A stretch of DNA of 64,000 nucleotides from positions 1 through 64,000 of the forward strand of contig JAOTOL010001284.1 in assembly GCA_034440575.1 (NCBI GenBank), given 5' to 3'. The number at the start of each line of letters is the position of its first letter. Positions within the stretch are counted from its first letter, which is position 1. Below the pieces are notes generated by a model. It ran no database searches. It saw only the letters and a program-made list of their open reading frames with translations, and was not told where the DNA came from. The stretch comes from Imbricaverruca yamaguchii. Its lineage: Eukaryota; Arthropoda; Thecostraca; Neoverrucidae. Shown in pieces: positions 54,590 through 64,000 of the stretch. A program made the translations under genes and the position numbers.

Positions 54590-55870
54590 GGCCAGCTGGG
54601 ACTCGTGGGGCCCCGGCGCGAATTTCGGGTCCCCATTGGCTTTTCAAGTGCAGTGACATACGGGTTTCTGATACTCTGGTTGGACAAATCTGTGACGGGA
54701 AGCAGCTCCGCCAGCAATGTACCGTACACTGTGGCCGACGAGGTGTATTGTGTTTCTTTCCTAGGGGGCGGGCCCCCGATCACCTCGGTGTTTCTCCCGC
54801 TGTCGTAACCACCTCCGCAGGTGTAACCACATTCAGCTCTTGCATCTGTTTGTGTGCGATTAAGTGCACCAGTTCAGTGTTGGAAAAAAGCGCATGCGAT
54901 TTGAACAGAATGTTCATTTGGAAAATGCTGGCGAGGTATCCACACCGGTTTGACCAGTTGTACAGAAGTTAAATAATATGCAGGCACATGGATGATGGAG
55001 CAAAGTTTTCCACCGTCAACTGTCCCGAACTTTCGGGTTGGATGCTCCATTGGATGTGGGTTCTGGCCTTGTAAATAGCATAATGGACGAAGAAATTAAC
55101 CGTTCACCAGGTCTTTTCATGCAGAACATCCAAGAGATGTCTATACGTGGGTAACATTTATTGTACGAATCTGTTGAGTTCTATTTCCGCGAGACATGTG
55201 TGCATTAGTGCAACATTCAGTTGTGCGGTCGGTTTTTGTTCATGCGAGGTAATGTGTGCGAAAATAACGATAGTGTTGATAGCACCTATGACATGTCATA
55301 TGTCAACATGGCATGGCTTTTGCCGACTGCGCAGACTGGCAAGACTGCCGAGTCGCCTGGAATTTTTTTTCTCGGATCACCAGAATGCCCGGGATTTTCA
55401 GAGGAACACCGAAAGATTCTCAACTTTCAGCAGGTTTCGGGTTTTGTTGGTCAGTCAGTCTGCCGACGGCGACATTGAGTGACTGGCTCTGCCTCGTGCC
55501 ACTAAGTGAGCGGTGAAGTAGCGACATCGGGTGCCTACTCTGCCCCGTGTCCCCGAGTCGAGCGGTGGAGTGGGTGGAGTCTAGTGGAGTACGGCCCACA
55601 TCGGCGACTGATGGACACTGCAGTTTCTCCCCTGAAGCGGAAGGTGTGTGTATTGTCTGGCAGCTTTCATACAGTCTTCATGACTAGAAGATGCTTAAAG
55701 ACAGTAGCGGAGCTTCTCAATACAATGTATTGGTGCTTCGCTTGATTTACGGCATTAGAGATACTACCAGTTCAACTGGCTCATTCTTATATTCTCAGTC
55801 GGTAGAGGTGACTGGCTTGAAATGTTAGTGCCATTTCCGAACACATCACCAAAGCTCGTCGATCACTCGG
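54590..55870. repeat. Diverged repeat C, copy 1
   Basis: Aligns with 59,260-60,420 in ordered blocks: CTCCGCCAGC, AACCACCTCCGCAGGTGTAA, AGTGTTGGA, CGTTCGGGTTGGA, GTTCAACTGGCTCATTCTTA. On the minus strand short frames share GYTCGGG and NTEV.GGP with copy 2, hinting at an old coding sequence, but all are broken. Confidence 0.75.
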
Positions 55871-56790
55871 TTCCGCCACTTGGCGCGATTGGCTTCCGAT
55901 TTCGCACCTTTTCATTTTTTTAATTTCCTTTCGGCGACACTTCGCCTTTTCGTATCTAGTGGAGTGGCCCCCGCCACTCCACGTGGTTTTCGTCTTCGTC
56001 GTGCTTTCGCCACCTGTGTTTCTATGCGTTTTTCGTTTTTGTGTAGATTTCGTTTAGAATGAGTTTCTCCCGATTGGGTAACACGCAAGAGGAATCTTGG
56101 GCAGAGCAAAGATTCCCTCGGGGCTTTGCCCCCTCTCTCGGCATGGCATGGTAGCAGGCATGGCATGGTAGCCGGGATGGGCACGACCTCGTTTCGTCGA
56201 GCGCTCGTGAGCTGACTGCGTCTGGACAGTTCTGGATTAGATAGCCCGACGTACAGAAACCCGTGCGTACGGGTTTCTGATCGAGGGCCAGCCGCCAGAT
56301 GTGGCCATCACTGCTGGCTAACGTGACGTTAGTTTAGCCTTGATGAGTGAACGTTAGCTATTCAAACTGTCCTGAGGCCAGGCAAGCTTCTTATGGAACA
56401 AATACACCGTCGGCATTGTCCCAAGCAACCAGATGCTTTTTTAACTCCAATAGTCCTTTAACTTCATAACATTGTACCAGAAATGCGTTGCATTCATCAA
56501 CTAGTTTCCCCATTCATCAAACTCCATTGTTGGGACCATGAAAACGTGTTGCCGACTGCTATTTTCATTTCATCAATCTGAATGTGTGGCATTATTACCC
56601 TCTATGTCGAAACTGGTTTTGACGTATTAAGCTCGCGCCTCCACATCACAAGTGCTGAATTTCATGACGCTTGACCCGCACTACGTCACACTGTATTTAT
56701 CTGCCACAAGACGAACTGTCACCTAACAAGCTATGGACAAGCTAAAGACGCGTCGCATCTGTCGCAGGCCAGGCGAGCACGTGTGTAATT
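55870..56790. other. Unassigned DNA
   Basis: No repeat partner, gene motif or RNA gene recognised. Confidence 0.5.
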
Positions 56791-58090
56791 TATGCGCAGA
56801 TGGTTGAGTCAATGCGATTTGAGCCGATGATCAGACACTCTGGAGCCATGGACTTGACCAATAAGACGGAACTCATTGTGAACTTCACTAGCAGAGTTCT
56901 TGTCACCCCAACAGTTTCACGGAACGAGGGCATTTGCTGGTCGCCGTCCTGCAACCTCATGTGTTGGAATTCTGTTATTGCACCCGGCGAAAGGTGGATA
57001 TTTCGTACCACAATTTCGAGCGGACGGTTCAGGTGTCTTGATGTCCGTTCAGTAACTTTTCCCAGATGAAGAGCGTGCTGGTGACTCGGTGAAATGCGCA
57101 GTAATGCCAGCTCTGTGCTGGATTGTGTGGCCGTCTAGTCGCAAGTCAACTAGCACCATCTCCCCATTAGCTTTATGGCAACCAAGGAGAGAAAGCTCCA
57201 GTCACGGATTTAACCACCTTCCAGGCGCCCCCGTTCGTAATATTTGGCGACGTTGGAGTGGAGGGTGGACCCTCTGCTGGTTGAGTGTTGTGCCTGGAGC
57301 CGGCGCAAGTCTGACTTGCCATCTGACCTCGTTGACCCGCATGCTTCATAAATTTGTCCGGCACACCCTGAATCCGGTCCCGGATCGGTGGCCTCCCTGG
57401 CGTTGTCGCTGTACACGCTGAGCTGGCCCCACCGCCACCTGAGACTCCAAACGTGTGGTTGCTGGGAGGCCCGGTGGGGTCCTCGCCGGTGTGTACGGAC
57501 TCGTGCGCTCCCACCAGGTTGAAATAGCGTAGCGCCATGGTGTTCCATCGCTGAAACAGGACTGGAAGAGGCATGCTTACGGCGGTTTCAACGGCGGCTC
57601 CGACGGTCGGAAAGGCGAACGGGAAGAACTGGTTTCGATGATTCGCTGGCGTTGGAACTACAGGTTGCATGCACTAGAAAGGGTGAGTGGCAAGGCAAGT
57701 TGAAAACTAGCGTTTTGTAGACATTGCATGGAAGCAACTAAGGAAATATTTACGATCTGGTCATCAGATTTCTCTTGGAGCAATTCAACATTTTGATACA
57801 TGCTTCACATTTTCTCCTTTGCTGCGAACCTACTACTCGGATTACTGCAAAAGACGTAACGCAATAAAATGAACTGAACCACGACGCCTCTCAATGCACT
57901 CTGCTATCCTTGCATATCGCCATAAACATTATCCAGCAATCCACGAAGGTTGGGGCAGAGAACGAGATCCACTTACGGGAGCGAAGTCAAACATGCGCAT
58001 ATCGCACCTGGTCGGTGGCATCCAGGCCCTGGAGCATTTCCTCCATGCAGTGTTCGTTGACAATTTGACGATTACTAACATGGCATGATT
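56790..58090. repeat. Diverged repeat C, copy 3 (left part)
   Basis: 57,380-58,090 matches 58,550-59,200 in order (GAGACACGAG-like block, GTTTCGATGATTCG, TACAGGTTGCATG, CATATCGCCATAAACATTA). On the minus strand MQPVVPTPANHRN and SGGGGASSA in this copy correspond to MQPVIQTPSNHRN and SGGGGASSA in the other, and EEMLQGLDATDQVRYA to EEMLHDLCATDQIQYA. The frames are short and broken; the protein is not recognised. Confidence 0.65.
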
Positions 58091-58421
58091 AACAAGACAA
58101 TACAATTGAGCTACATTCCAATTAACGTCATGTTCTTGGTGATATGGTATGTTATTGGTGGAATGTGTTCTCCGTCGAGACTGGTCCTATGAAATCTCTA
58201 CATTCTTTCATTATTTCCTCAGCTTTTCTTCCCACATAATTTACACAAGCATGTAGGATTACTGTTGCACCTAGACTGCATTTCATCACTTCTAACCTAT
58301 CCTCGACGTCCTTCACTAGGGCACCTGGGAAGCGGACTTAAGTCATGCTCGGGTTTCTTCTACAAAATGAGCAGTCGGCATACGCAACCATTGAGTCCCC
58401 TATGTCTAAACCATGTATATG

Positions 58422-58427
<6 letters not shown>

Positions 58428-58472
<45 letters not shown>
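58428..58472. repeat. (TA)n microsatellite
   Basis: Simple TA repeat between C copies. Confidence 0.93.
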
Positions 58473-58474
<2 letters not shown>

Positions 58475-58549
58475 TACATATTAAATATCAGACATCCGCA
58501 ATCGAAATGAAGCCAACACAACCTACAGTTGCAAAAGCTAGGGCAATGA

Positions 58550-60420
58550 TGCCGTCCCTGGTGTTGTAGTTGATGCCGTACGCTGAGCTTGCCCCACCTC
58601 CACCTGAGACACGAGCGGCATGGGTCGTCGGGCGGTCCAGCGAGGTCCGCTCCGATGTACCCGGACTCGTGTGCGGCCGCCGGGTTTCAGTACCGGAATG
58701 CTATTCCACTGCTTTACCAGGACGAGTGCGGTGGCAGATTAACACCGTTTCGATTGGACGGCCAGCACGGTGAAGGTGAGTATTGGGTTTCGATGATTCG
58801 ATGGCGTTTGAATTACAGGTTGCATGTGCTACGGAAGGTCCGGTGTGCGTCGTAATGGTAGCTGTAAAAGAAGACTGTTGTAGACACTGCACGGAAACAA
58901 CTCTAATGCCATACATCATTTCTGGACTGATCCAATTTTCCTTTACGCGCAACTCAACATTTAGATACAAGCTTCACATTTTCTGTTCTGCTGCAAGCTT
59001 ACTATTCAGTTAATTGCAAAAGTCGTACATTAAAATGAGCTGAACCAGGACACCCCTCCATGCACTACTCTCCCTGCATATCACCATAAATATTACCACC
59101 AATCCAGAGGGGCGGCGACAGGAAGCAAGCTACACTTCACGTGGCGGCCAAACCCGCACATACCGCGCATATTGTATCTGGTCTGTGGCACACAGGTCGT
59201 GTAGCATCTCCTCACTGGGATACTTCGTGTCCACACGGGTTTGCGACTGTGACTCCGGTGGGGCAAGTCCCCGAGACGTGCAGCCACTCCGCCAGCCGTG
59301 TGTACTGCGGCCGACAAGATGCTTTTTTTTGTTCCTTAGAGAATGCCGGGCCACCGACCACTTCAGTGTTTGTTCCTCTATCGCAACCACCTCCGCAGGT
59401 GTAACCACCTTCAGCTTTTACATATAAAGTGTGCAATCAAGTGTACCAGTGCAGTGTTGGAGAAAAAGCACATGCGGCTTAAATGAAAGGGATGTTCATT
59501 GGAAGAATGCTGGTGAGTTTTCCGCACCGAATTGACAGGTTGCAAAGAAATTCAGTGATGTACAAACAAATGCACGATAGAGCAAAGTTGTCCACGGACA
59601 ACTGTGTCCAGGACGTTCGGGTTGGATTCTCCATTGAGTGTGGGTTCATGTCTTTTCATACAAAACTTCCACGAAATGTCCATACATTGGCAACATCTCT
59701 TATACGAATCAGTTGGTACCTATTTCCGTGCTACACGCGTGCATTTGTGAAACATCCATTTGTACGGTCGGTTTTTGTTCATGTGAGGTAGCATTGATGC
59801 GAATATATCCGGTGTTGATATCATCCATAACATGTCATGTGTCGACATGACATGGCAGCCTTGCCTGACTGCCTAGTCGGGAAAAGCAGTAGTCTGGGGT
59901 TTTTCAGATCACCAGAGAGCCCGGGATTTTCAGAAGATCACCGGGAGATTTTCGGCTTTCAGTAGGTTTCGAGTTTCGTTTGCCACAGTCCTCCAACGGC
60001 GACATTGAGTGTCTGGCTCTGACTCGTGCCACTAAGTCGAGCAGTGGACTAGCGACATTGGGTGCCTGCTCTGTCCCATATCCCCGAGTCGAGCGGTGGA
60101 CTAGCGACATTCAGTGACTGGCTCTGCCCCGTGCTCCCGAGTCGAACGGTGGAGCGATGTAGTGGAGTACGGTCCACATCGGTGATTGATCGGCACTCTG
60201 CAGTTTGTCGCCTGAAGTGAAGGTGTGCATATTGTCTGATTAAAAGATGCTTAGACAGGAGCGAAGATTCTCAACACGATATATTAGTGCTTCAGTTGAT
60301 TTACACCATTCGAGCTACTACGAGTTCAACTGGCTCATTCTTATCTTCTCTGTCGGCAAAGGTAACTGGCATGGAGTGTTCAATGCTATTTGCAAATACA
60401 TTGTCAAAGTTCGTCTGTAA
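58550..60420. repeat. Diverged repeat C, copy 2 (longest)
   Basis: This copy joins the part seen in copy 3 (58,550-59,200) to the part seen in copy 1 (59,260-60,420), so it shows the full unit of at least 1.9 kb. Within it 60,000-60,157 is a tandem repeat of ~53 bp with three units (CGACATT...GAGTCGAGC.GTGGA); copy 1 has two. Confidence 0.75.
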
Positions 60421-61520
60421 CTCAATTCCGCCACAAGTTGACTTCAAACAACGTTTCTCAGTCTGCTCTACCCATTGGAAAAGGAAAATGAAAGAACTCG
60501 ACAATCTCAAAATTTTAAAATAAAAAATAATGTGGGGGGGGTGAAGATTATAGCCCTGGTCTATTTCGCTAACCTTTCCTCATTCCAATTTTTTTTTCAT
60601 ATCCCCAAATGAACTCTCCAGAGTCAAAAACATAATGCAAGTCATGAGAAGTCGTGAAAATCTAGCTCCCTGGTGACGTCACTTTTGGGGAAGTTGTTTT
60701 GGAGGGTGAACCCGGACCCTACTCGTCGAGCGCTTTCCGATGACTCCTCTTTCGCTTTCGTGCGATGCTTAGTTTGTAGTTTGGAGGGGGTCTTCAACCG
60801 CCCCCCCCGAGGCGGGGTGGGAGGATTTGACCGGAAAGACAGCGGCAGCCAACAGCGGTCACTAGCAGCAATGGTCATCAGCAGCTGATACCAGCAGCGG
60901 TCACCAGCAGCGGCGATGTCACCAGCCGTTGTCTGCAGTGCCAGGCACCGGACACGGCTAAGCGCGTAAGGCGACAAAACGTACCACAGAGAACACGTTA
61001 AAAAATAGCCTACAAAATGGATACAAAGTCGCTCTCTCTCTCTCTCTCTCTCTCTCTCGAACTCGAACCGACTCTCGAACAGCTTTCGGAGAGGCGAAGT
61101 AGATGGCTGTGCTGACCGAATACTGGATGATACTATTGGTTAGGTTAGGTCAGGACCTATTGGTATGACGTCAGACTGCATCGCGTATGTTCATTAGACA
61201 AAGCGGTTGATGAATTGCTGCGGTGCTTACGAAGACTGCCATGTTGGTAAATTTGTCCGCACAAATTCACGTAATTCTTGCTCGCAATCTATTCTCACTT
61301 GGCCACAATCTTCCGGAGGCCACACCGGAGCACGCAGTCCAAATCGCTCGACACGTCGGCACGGTGCCAGTTCCAACCGCAGTCTCCCGTGTCACACCCA
61401 AAGCACCTCTTTCAACCCCTCTGGCAAATGACACGTATGTTACACATGCGCAGGGAGCGCCACGTCGCACGCACGCACAGCAGACGGCAGCAGAAAGCAG
61501 TGGTCACAAGGTCCACCACT
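60420..61520. other. Unassigned DNA with short simple repeats
   Basis: It contains a CAGCAGCGGTCA-like degenerate repeat (60,841-60,925) and a (CT)n run (61,030-61,058). No gene recognised. Confidence 0.5.
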
Positions 61521-64000
61521 AGACATAAAGACATAAAGACATAAAGACATAAAAGATCAGTGCAACTCTGAGCCACAAGGGCCCTTCTTGGTTGCACTCT
61601 GTACACTGAACCAGTTGCCCACCAAATCTGCCAATCAGCCCTCCCTGTAATACTGAAAAGCAAGCCCTCTATTCTTATAATGATTGTCTATGCTGTTTTT
61701 AAAGATGTTCAATGTTCTGCTACTGACGATGTTTTCTGGCAGCTGGTTCCAGTGTTCCACTACCCTGTTGGTGAAGAAAGTTTGCCTTAACCTTGTTCTG
61801 CTGTGGTTAATTTTAATTTTGAATTTATGACCTCTAATTGCATCATTTCTGTTAAATTCAAACATTTCCCCAAGGTATCCCCTCTCCAGACCATTGACAA
61901 ATTTAAAGACCTCGATGAGATCTCCTCTCAGCCTTCTATATCTAAGTGAAAACATATTCAATTTCTTCAATCTTTCCTCATATGCCAGGTTGCTTATGCC
62001 ATTAACCATTTTTGTAGCCCTCTTTTGTACTCTCTCTAAAAGCCAACAATCTTTTTCATAGCTAGGACACCAAGCTTGGATGCAGTATTCCAAATGTGGC
62101 CTGACGTATGCACAGTAAAGCTTCCTGATCACTTCCTCACTTCTGTATGATACATTCCTATTTATTGCCCCGAGCATTCTCAGTGCCTTCTTCCTGGCTT
62201 CCTTGGTCTGTTCTGATGCCCCCAATTTTGTGTTTAGAATAACACCTAAATCCTTCTCCTGTTGAGTCACTGATAGCACTTGGCCACCCATCAAGTATGG
62301 AGCCTTCATATGCTGCTTACCTACATGCATGATTTTGCACTTATCAAAGTTAAATTTCATTTGCCATTCTTCGGACCACTTCACAAGTTCGTCTAAGTCT
62401 TTTGGCAGCGAGATATGCTCATCCTGACCTGTTATTGCCCTAAAGACCTTCAAATCATCTGCAAATTTCAAAACTTTACTGCTTAGGCCACTTTCAATGT
62501 TATTTACAAATATAATGAACAGTAATGGCCCTAGTACTGACCCCTGGGGGACTCCACTAAGAACATTTTGCCATGATGACTTTGTACCATTTAGCATCAC
62601 TCTTTGCTGTCTATCTGAAAGCCACAACTCTATCCATTTTAAGATGCTACCTGCAATACCATGGGACTGAAGCTGTATCATTAACCGTTTATGGGGTACC
62701 TTGTCAAAGGCCTTACTAAAGTCAAGATATGCTACATCAACCTGATTTCCCTGATCAAATTGTTCTGTGGCGAAGTTCAAAAAGTCCAAGAGGTTTGTGA
62801 GACACGATCGTCCTTTTCTAAATCCATGTTGAGTATCTTGAATCAGTCTGCTACCTTCCAGATAACTAACTATTCTATCCTTGATAATTGATTCGAGTAC
62901 CTTGCAGACTAGGGATGTGAGACTTATTGGCCTATAGTTTTCAACTTTCCCTCTTTCTCCTTTCTTGAAAATAGGAACTACATTTGCCCTTTTCCAATCG
63001 GTTGGAATTTCATTATGTGAAACTGATCTACAAAATATTATACTAAGTGGAAATGCCAGTTCCTTTTCAGTTTCCCGCAACACCCTAGCATAAATGTCAT
63101 CAGGTCCTGCTGCCTTATTTGGCTTTATTTTCCTGATATGATTGTAAACAACATCACTACCAATGAAATCAACATCATTTGTCAGATCCCATGTATCTGA
63201 ACTATGGTGTACGGTCGGCAGATTGGTCATATCTTCCAATGTAAACACTGATTTGAACTGCTTGCTCAGCTCCTCAACCATCTCACTATCCTCACCCAAT
63301 GTAGTCCCGTTTACTTCCAGTGGACCAATTGTGTTAGAAACTTTACTCAGCTTGTAGAAACTAAAGAACTTTTTACTGTCCCCATTACAGTTTCTAGCTA
63401 AATCCAGTTCCTTTGCTCGCTTTGCTGCTCTGGTTTTTTGCTTCACAGTGTCTCTAGCTTTTCGATACGCCTTTAGATTAATGACATTTGAGGCTTCTTT
63501 AAAAACTCTAAATGCAGTTTTCTTAGCCCTAATTGCTTTTATCACGTCTGGTGTAAGCCATGCTGGCTTTCCTACCCTTCTTTTGCGTCTTTGCTTTTGG
63601 GGGACATGTCTAATCTGAGTTTCCTTTAAGTAAGATTTGAACTTTTCCCACATTTCACAGGCATTTAAATTGGAGAATTCTTCTTCCCATCTGATGGCAC
63701 TTAAAGCCGCTCTCATGCCGTTAAAGTCTGCTTTGTTGAAATTTGGAACCTTTACCAAATTATCCTTGATAGTTTCCCCTACATGTGCCTTGAATCTAAC
63801 TATGTTATGGTCACTTTTTCCCAGAGTTTCGCCTACAGTCAAGTCTTGAACCAAGTCACTTAAATCCGAGAATACAAGGTCCAAGAATGAACCATGCCTG
63901 GTAGGTTCCGATACAAACTGGTGTAAGAACAGGTCCTCTTCAAGGCAGTTCCTGAACATTTTGCATGATGGGGAGCCAACACCAGCATTTTCATAACCTT
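61521..64000 (-). mobile_element. CR1/L2-like LINE, 5' end beyond window
   Basis: A non-LTR element unrelated to L1-L6. It has endonuclease and RT but no RNase H, a short 3' UTR of about 80 bases and a tail of four to five AGACATAA units (61,521-61,555), which on the element's sense strand is an 8-bp TTTATGTC repeat. The left target boundary is at about 61,520. Confidence 0.9.
61635..63998 (-). CDS. CR1/L2-like endonuclease-reverse transcriptase, N-terminally partial
   Basis: Open without a stop from the window edge to 61,635, about 788 codons. The endonuclease end has SFLDLVFSDLSDLVQD and GKSDHNIVRFK. The linker is Lys/Arg-rich. RT has DDIYARVLRETEKELAFPLS, VVPIFKKGERGKVENYRPIS, FRKGRSCLTNLLDFL, VAYLDFSKAFDKVPHKRL, LSGVPQGSVLGPLLFI and the catalytic VLKFADDLKVFR. 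The C-terminal domain includes YEKDCWLLERVQKRATKMV and a final NHYKNRGLAFQYYREG. The first ATG inside the window is at 63,959, but the frame continues upstream (GYENAGVGSPSCK), so the true start is outside. No zinc motif at the end. It looks intact and possibly recent. Confidence 0.93.
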   Translation of the reverse strand, partial: GYENAGVGSPSCKMFRNCLEEDLFLHQFVSEPTRHGSFLDLVFSDLSDLVQDLTVGETLGKSDHNIVRFKAHVGETIKDNLVKVPNFNKADFNGMRAALSAIRWEEEFSNLNACEMWEKFKSYLKETQIRHVPQKQRRKRRVGKPAWLTPDVIKAIRAKKTAFRVFKEASNVINLKAYRKARDTVKQKTRAAKRAKELDLARNCNGDSKKFFSFYKLSKVSNTIGPLEVNGTTLGEDSEMVEELSKQFKSVFTLEDMTNLPTVHHSSDTWDLTNDVDFIGSDVVYNHIRKIKPNKAAGPDDIYARVLRETEKELAFPLSIIFCRSVSHNEIPTDWKRANVVPIFKKGERGKVENYRPISLTSLVCKVLESIIKDRIVSYLEGSRLIQDTQHGFRKGRSCLTNLLDFLNFATEQFDQGNQVDVAYLDFSKAFDKVPHKRLMIQLQSHGIAGSILKWIELWLSDRQQRVMLNGTKSSWQNVLSGVPQGSVLGPLLFIIFVNNIESGLSSKVLKFADDLKVFRAITGQDEHISLPKDLDELVKWSEEWQMKFNFDKCKIMHVGKQHMKAPYLMGGQVLSVTQQEKDLGVILNTKLGASEQTKEARKKALRMLGAINRNVSYRSEEVIRKLYCAYVRPHLEYCIQAWCPSYEKDCWLLERVQKRATKMVNGISNLAYEERLKKLNMFSLRYRRLRGDLIEVFKFVNGLERGYLGEMFEFNRNDAIRGHKFKIKINHSRTRLRQTFFTNRVVEHWNQLPENIVSSRTLNIFKNSIDNHYKNRGLAFQYYREG

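Overview
The window is eukaryotic, from a repeat-rich invertebrate animal genome. An arthropod, possibly a chelicerate, is my best guess from the style of the retrotransposon proteins, but nothing here fixes the species. I see no operon, no rRNA or tRNA gene and no host gene I can name with confidence. Almost everything that can be explained is transposable element, tandem array or dispersed repeat.

Region 1 (1-20,341) is a nest of retrotransposons. A decayed Ty3/gypsy-type element (G1, minus strand, 1-2,998) is followed by a head-to-tail series of one LINE family: an I-like non-LTR element with endonuclease, reverse transcriptase, RNase H and a C-terminal zinc motif. The copies are L1 (3,603-6,503, with an inverted 5' piece at 3,160-3,602), L2 (6,504-9,057), L3 (9,058-12,487), L5 (12,488-12,952) and L6 (12,953-13,112). 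L6 abuts the gag of a second gypsy element (G2, minus strand). The LTR of G2 is split by a complete LINE copy, L4 (13,887-20,251), flanked by a 13-bp target duplication and carrying an uninterrupted 1,235-codon ORF2. LINE tails share a GGGCGC/GCGCCC hairpin followed by a variable short tandem repeat.

Region 2 (20,342-34,120) is a mosaic of dispersed repeats that I call A, B, D and F, long (TA)n tracts, a TA-cored palindrome, a hAT transposon with TIRs and an 8-bp target duplication (22,601-25,482), and a 2.9-kb element with 16-bp perfect TIRs (28,990-31,907).

Region 3 (34,120-43,400) is the least TE-like part. It holds GC-rich low-complexity DNA, two short zinc-finger-like segments, a possible two-part gene ending in AATAAA (36,997-37,927), a 93-bp tandem array (38,587-39,064), a 53-codon fragment of histone H3 (41,265-41,423) and a minus-strand reading frame with a coiled coil and basic stretches (41,546-42,590).

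Region 4 (43,409-52,000) has a rearranged gypsy element of the G2 family (G3), then a higher-order repeat array. The array is built of a ~300-bp module, 27-bp, 21-bp and 24-bp tandem units, and a ~1.1-kb block carrying a (TA)n palindrome. Region 5 (52,000-64,000) has an orphan LINE tail, a foldback element, three partial copies of a diverged repeat (C), and a CR1/L2-like LINE on the minus strand that runs off the right edge.
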